Positions 58,989-64,000 of a stretch of DNA of 64,000 nt are shown piece after piece (position 1 is the stretch's first letter; every line of letters starts with the position of its first letter). The notes beneath the pieces were generated by a model that made no database searches, was not told the DNA's origin, and was given only the letters and a program-made list of their open reading frames with translations. The stretch comes from Paramacrobiotus metropolitanus. Lineage: Eukaryota; Tardigrada; Eutardigrada; Parachela; Macrobiotidae. Where the stretch lies: NCBI RefSeq assembly GCF_019649055.1, contig NW_026570225.1, positions 1,736,001 through 1,800,000 of the forward strand, written 5' to 3'. Position numbers and translations under genes: made by a program.

Positions 58989-61462
58989 TTTTGCGGTTAG
59001 CAGGCAGTCTTCCGATTAAAATCTGCGACAACAACAGAATCGATGGAACGAGACAATTTTTTTGGGCTCCGGCGAAGAATGAAACTTCAGGAACCAGCAG
59101 GATTTTCAAAATTTAATATGCCGCAGTGCCAGATGGCAGACTGTTTCTGAGCAAGTGAGCTCATCGGCGAAGTCGGCTACGCTGCGTTACCGGTCCACAG
59201 AGTATCGAACCAGTCGAACCAGTTAACTCCGCCCACTCCGTAACCGAATCCACTGAACATGACTGATTGGCTGGTTTGACTCATTTCGTGTTTAACATTA
59301 AAAGCACGGATTTCCACCACATGCGCACAGTTTCTTTGGCCGCCCTCTTTCTTGTGTGATGCGCTTTAAATCGATAATTTTAAGTACTCGTACCTCTAAA
59401 AGCTTAATCTTTGCAGCGACTGGGACTTTTATTAAGCAGATTTTTAATAGACATTACGGAGATTTGAAATTTGTCAACTGAAGATTCGAAACTTTGGAAA
59501 CAAGAAAGTCTACAAATTTGCAAAAATCTCGTGCTATTCAAACGGAGGCATTCTCCTGAGAGGCGGCAGTTAGTCGATAATTTGAGAAATTTTATGGCAC
59601 TACACGTAGTCACGTAGTGCGTGAGAGAATTTTAATGGGCCGCATTCACCTGTGACTCATATCGGTGAGTCGCCGCCAGTCAACGCATGCATGCAAGAGA
59701 AACTTGTCCTCCCGCTTCTCTGAGCGAAAATCGGATATCCTTGGCATAGTCAACAAATTTATGTAATCCGCTCTGCACAAGACAAGATCTCGCATCTTTT
59801 ACATCCCCTTGGGATCTACGCCGTTCACCACAGACTTGACCGTCTGCTCGTTATTCTCCGCGACTGAGTCATTTTTAAAAGATTTATCTTTCCGTGGTAT
59901 GAGGAATTCCCTATTTTGCGATACGATGGAGATATGCAATATGCATGGCGAGTTGATGGTAGATTGCTTACGCAGTCACGCAACCACAATTGCTTCTAAA
60001 GTTTACATCAAGTGATCGAGTCACGTCCAAGTGGTATCCGCATTATTACTGTTATCCCTTATTTCTCGCTGGACGATGCTGGAGATCTTTGACTGCCGCT
60101 GCATCTTCTCTTGTTCCATTGGGGACGCATAAAAAATTTCGTTCAGCGCGTTGTGGAAAGGTACTGAAAACCAGAAAATTATTTTTGAGATGTTTAGGTC
60201 TGCGCTTTTCACCTCGTCAATAATCTGATGCTGCAAAGTGCTGTTGCAGAGTAATAGCGTAACTCGGTAACTGGTAACAACTAACAAGTTAACAGCGGCG
60301 ACGTCAGAACATTGCAACAGGTTTGCACTTTGGCGGATGCAGAAATTTTGGTTATCCACACGGACTGTGTTCGCAGGATGTATGTAATTTGTGTTTTTGT
60401 CTATCCATTTTTCGCGAGTCAGTACTGATAGTTTTTGAAAATTTTCGTTAGATATGAGCTAATCATGTGTAAGTTTTATTTTCGACTTAAAAGTGTAAAC
60501 GATATTGCCTCCGAATATCAAATCACAAAGATAACTTGGCCTAAAACTGACAATTGAAATTGTTGAGTAGAAACCGGTTTGTTTGGTCAGCAGAATTTAT
60601 TGGGTTTAGACTTTAGGTTTCACACTTTCAATTTGTTTGTAACGCTTGTTGTAAGAAAATTGTTTGTAAATAAATAGATAGATACTACAGTATTGAACTA
60701 TTATTTTATAGTTTTTGAAGTAGCCCGAAATTGTGGCTTGATATGTCGGGCCGGGCGTTTTTTAACTGCAAGCTGACAATGAGCGGGATACTTTCGTTTC
60801 TGTTCGTTGTCATCACGGTCACATGCATTCAGTTACTGGGTCATCTTCGATAAAGTGGTTGTAAACTTTTGAAAGGCTTGGATTTCAGATCACTAAAATT
60901 AAATATAACTGTTACTTCTTGTAATTTTTTTAGGTTCTAATTTTTTTAAGCTTTAGCAAGCTCTTTCGTTATGGAGCAGTAAAGTCACTGAGCTTACAGA
61001 TATTTCCAAATATTTTTGTGCTATGCAGCGCATCCTTGCCAATTAATTTTTCTGTCCTCGTTGCTCTTGTGCGAGTATCTCAATTGAGATTTCGCGGTTG
61101 GGTATTTTTTCGGTGAGTTTGGCGCTGCCGTCAAATGAATAAACGGAATGAATTGAGCTGAAAATGAAGGTCAGCAGTGTTCTTTTACAGTTTATTTGTT
61201 AACGGTGTCACTGCGAGCGGTGGATACAAAATATGAAGCGTATTGAATGCGATTAATACTCTGCATGCTCATCTGCGCAACCCTCACGGTGCTTTTTCTC
61301 ATCTGTCTCGCGCGCGCGTTTCCGTTCCTAACAATCGCCATCGGCGATCCTTGCTCTGTGAGAGCACTCTTGTTTTTTTAACCGTTTCTCTCCTGTAGGC
61401 TGCATTATTGATGGGATTTGGATGAAAGGCGTCATTTGTATCACGGAGTGATTGTTTTGGAC
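58989..61462. other. Divergent intergenic region between eEF2 and PKN, no gene seen
   Basis: It contains the eEF2 promoter side (58989 upward) and the PKN promoter side. Open frames of up to 112 codons lack domain or splice support. The segment about 59160-59280 has the repeated motif CGAACCAGTCGAACCAGTTAA and GATTGGCTGG (an inverted CCAAT), plausibly part of the eEF2 promoter. A short GCGCGCGCG run lies at 61311-61318. Confidence 0.45.
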
Positions 61463-64000
61463 ATGTCTTCCAGTCAAATGGCGTCTTTGACAACACAATC
61501 GGGAGAGACATTCAGTGCGCCGGTAAGTCGGGTAAGAGCGAAGGAAAAAATAGCACCGAAAAATCTGAGCGTTATTTTCTTCGACTGGCCTTATGGCCAA
61601 CTTGTCACAAGTCATTGACTGCTCAAGTGGTCGTTCACGTTTATCCATAATTATCTGCACAGAAAACTGAAGAATGTTTTCTTAATCAGGTGTTGGCGTT
61701 CTGGGTGTTTGATTGTAGTGGAGATGTTTATGACAAGCGCTAAATTTACCTTTGAAATATGACGGTAAATATGCACCATTAGGGTAATACTGGTTATTAG
61801 CGTTGTAAATAGTTTATTATGGTATTGATTTATCTCTGCAACGTAATCTCGTAAAAGCACGAGATTTTTTCGATCGATTTGCACTGGAAAATGAGAGAAT
61901 TAAGTGCAGATTTGAGGAGATGGTCGGTGGGTTTCGACCTATTGATGTCTAATGAACCTGTCAGTCGATTGGGCGCCGAATTTGCTTTCAAGAGAGTGCA
62001 CACGAACGTAAGGCTTTTAATTTGTTATCGATTTGTTAATAATTATCGTTCTTAACTCTGAGACACCAGACGTGTCTGAAGATTAAGGCCTGGGTGAAAA
62101 TTGGTTATTGATTAATCCTGATAAAATCAGCTGATCAGTGCCAAGATTTCAGATTTAGCCAATTAAATCGTACGGGATAGTCAGAATTGAAACTACCTAA
62201 CTCAACATCAGATTCCTGCTTCATACCAGCCTGTTAGAGGAGCTTTCCTTTTGGTTAGTTATAGACATCTCGCTAGTTACGGTTTTATGTGGGGACTGAA
62301 GAGCGGCGTTTATGTTACTCTGTATCATGATTTTACATCGAAATGCAGAAGTTCTACGGGAAAACATTTTCGAAATCTTTGGAAGAGAGATCGTCGTATT
62401 TTGTATCACGCTTCCGACGTGTACGTAACACTGAAATTGTCAGTTCAAGCACTGTGATGAAATTCCTGTGCCGTATAAATATGATGGTTCATGTTGCCTC
62501 TAGTAATTTTCGTTGGTACCGTTTTGTGAATTCTAAGTTGCAGTCGTTTACCGCGGTGCGGTGTCATGCGTTAGACCTGGATGATGATCAGAGATCGACT
62601 TTCTCCGTCAGCTCGCCCGTTACAGAATTCAAAAATTGTCAACCATTTGCAGCAATTATACGTACTTAATTTTTATGTTTCTATATAATCGTACGGTCGT
62701 TTTGTTGTCACTGATTTACAAAGTTCTGGAAATTTATTAGGGCCATCGCGGCAGCAGTGGTGACCATCCATTTCGCGATATCGAGGAGAAGTACGGAATA
62801 GCGGAAAATGGCGATGCCGATTTGATTCCTCGTATAGATCGCGTTATTGACTACCTGAAAAAATGAACTAAGGAAAGAACTGAAGCTCAAGGAAGGTGCG
62901 GAGAAGATTCGCAGAGTGACCACTGACCGCAGCAGCTCCACACAAGCTCGCAGCATGGTCAAGAAGTCCACATCTGTGTTGCTGGAATTACAAAAAGACC
63001 TGAATGATCTTAATAACTTTCGGTTGTTTGTGGTCGGTGGGGATTCGAAGCTTGGTATGTTTTTGAATTTTCTGCATGTTTTTTTACTGCTGGGAGAGTG
63101 GATATTTTGCTGCATTATGGTTTCGTAACCTGAAGATGTTTATGTTGTGTTTGGCTGGGCAGATGCGTCGCCCCGTGTTATGCCACGACGAGAACAAACG
63201 CTGTCTCAGGGAGATTCACTCGACGATCAGCACGAGTCCGATGCCCGCTTGGAGCATATTGCAATTCTGCAGCGACAGCTTGACCGTGAAATGATGGTAA
63301 GGTGTTGTAAGTTTGTAACTTGAGAAAGATTCGTCTAGTTATTCGTATGTCAACAGATGTTGATTCCTAGGTTGTAAAGTTTCACTTCGACGACAGTAAT
63401 TACGGAAATTAGCAGATTTAACGGAAATTTGCACACACCTGAGTCTTAATAAATTAATTGCCCATTATTTCACATCTTAACTTTATTGTTATATTTTTGG
63501 AAAAACTGATGGCTGTTCGCTAACACGACATGTTTTGTTTATTAAAGTCAAAACGAATTTTTTTTGTGCTTACCATTAGTGCTTTTCGTTTTCGGTAATT
63601 TCCGTTAGTAGTTTCCTTTATGTTTTACTTAGTACAGTACTTTCCGTTATCGGTAAAATGTTTAAGTTCGTAATGGATGTGCGGTGTAATGAACTTTCAT
63701 TATAAAACTACATACATACGACTTGTGAATTTTTATTGTATATATGTGTGTGGGGTACTCAGCCAGATTATTCAGATGTGATCCTTTTAGGTCAAACAAG
63801 GCGCCGAAAAGCTGTTGCTGACTTTGGGAACTGGTTCGACGATGCAAAATAAAGACAAAGTAAAACTTTACCAAGAGGCGGATAATATGTTACGTGAAAG
63901 CAAGAGTCGTATGGAATACATTCGCATGCAGATTCTGAGGGCGCAAGCTGCCGTGGAGAATGGTCAGAATGGGCGTAAGTGTGCGCATGTGTGGGAATGA
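61463..64000 (+). CDS. PKN: Protein kinase N (PKN), 5' part, truncated by window end
   Basis: PKN is a Rho/Rac-regulated AGC kinase whose N-terminus has three HR1 coiled-coil repeats that bind the GTPase. Exons seen: 61463-61522 (MSSSQMASLTTQSGETFSAP then GTAAGT), 62741-63054, 63163-63296, 63791-63974 and onward. HR1a includes ELRKELKLKEGAEKIRRVTT followed by a leucine-rich helix. HR1b includes LEHIAILQRQLDREMM joined across an intron to VKQGAEKLLLTLGTG and SRMEYIRMQILRAQAAVENG; both match the KEGAE/KQGAE signatures of PKN. The C2-like and kinase domains lie beyond the window. Exon 2 needs one base removed within the A6 run at 62858-62863 to stay in frame. Its length (314 nt) is also one base too long for the phase of the next exon, so a 1-nt insertion (sequence error or real allele) is likely. 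Confidence 0.85.

Overview
This is a 64-kb piece of an animal nuclear genome. The genes are multi-exon, with GT-AG (and a few GC-AG) introns of about 50 to 1,600 bp, no operons and no rRNA or tRNA genes. Metazoan-type genes with clear sequence signatures are present: polycystin-2, eEF2, protein kinase N, a planar-cell-polarity effector (WDPCP/fritz) and a twin-CX9C protein of the C22orf39/PANTS type. Compact introns and short intergenic distances suggest a small-genome protostome; a tardigrade is a guess only, and nothing here proves the phylum.

Layout. 1-3.2 kb: a GC-rich 44-bp minisatellite containing an approximately 850-bp higher-order duplication, flanked by related CCAAT-rich segments. 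3.7-4.8 kb: a cluster of hairpins and a 35-bp-TIR mini element. 5.2-7.5 kb: a 2.26-kb foldback transposon with long inverted repeats and an 8-bp target duplication. 8.3-9.9 kb: a doubtful unrecognised gene. 11.8-12.1 kb: a palindromic arrangement of microsatellites. 12.4-17.0 kb (+): complete 17-exon WDPCP/fritz homologue, 654 aa. 20.0-21.6 kb (+): single-exon PTB-domain protein, 532 aa. 23.8-46.5 kb (-): a very large repeat-protein locus, read here either as two head-to-tail genes (about 2,590 and 2,060 aa) or as one gene of about 4,600 aa with an internal promoter. 48.9-50.2 kb (-): small twin-CX9C protein. 50.7-54.8 kb (+): complete polycystin-2, 774 aa. 55.3-59.0 kb (-): complete eEF2, 846 aa, tail-to-tail with polycystin-2. 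61.5-64.0 kb (+): 5' part of protein kinase N, running off the window.

The most novel content is the 23.8-46.5 kb locus. I rebuilt an exon chain in which every splice phase fits. It encodes a disordered N-terminal half with three families of internal repeats (a 53-residue repeat ending in E-E-Y-Y-R-V, a 26-34-residue repeat centred on E-K-V-T-F and D-V-S-L-T-L-G, and a 50-residue E-P-V-P-E-Y repeat). Eight copies of a roughly 200-residue module follow, each essentially one phase-0 exon. Each module has a conserved G-x-Y-G-F-L-Y-x-T-H-V-D signature followed by six 19-residue P-P-L-T-x-x-Q-Q-x-Q-L-L repeats. I do not recognise this architecture as any named family.

Cilia and polarity link two of the conventional genes (WDPCP and polycystin-2), but they are about 34 kb apart and I infer no co-regulation. 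The PTB-domain gene next to the giant locus has Tyr-rich motifs resembling those in the giant protein, a testable hint of a functional relation.
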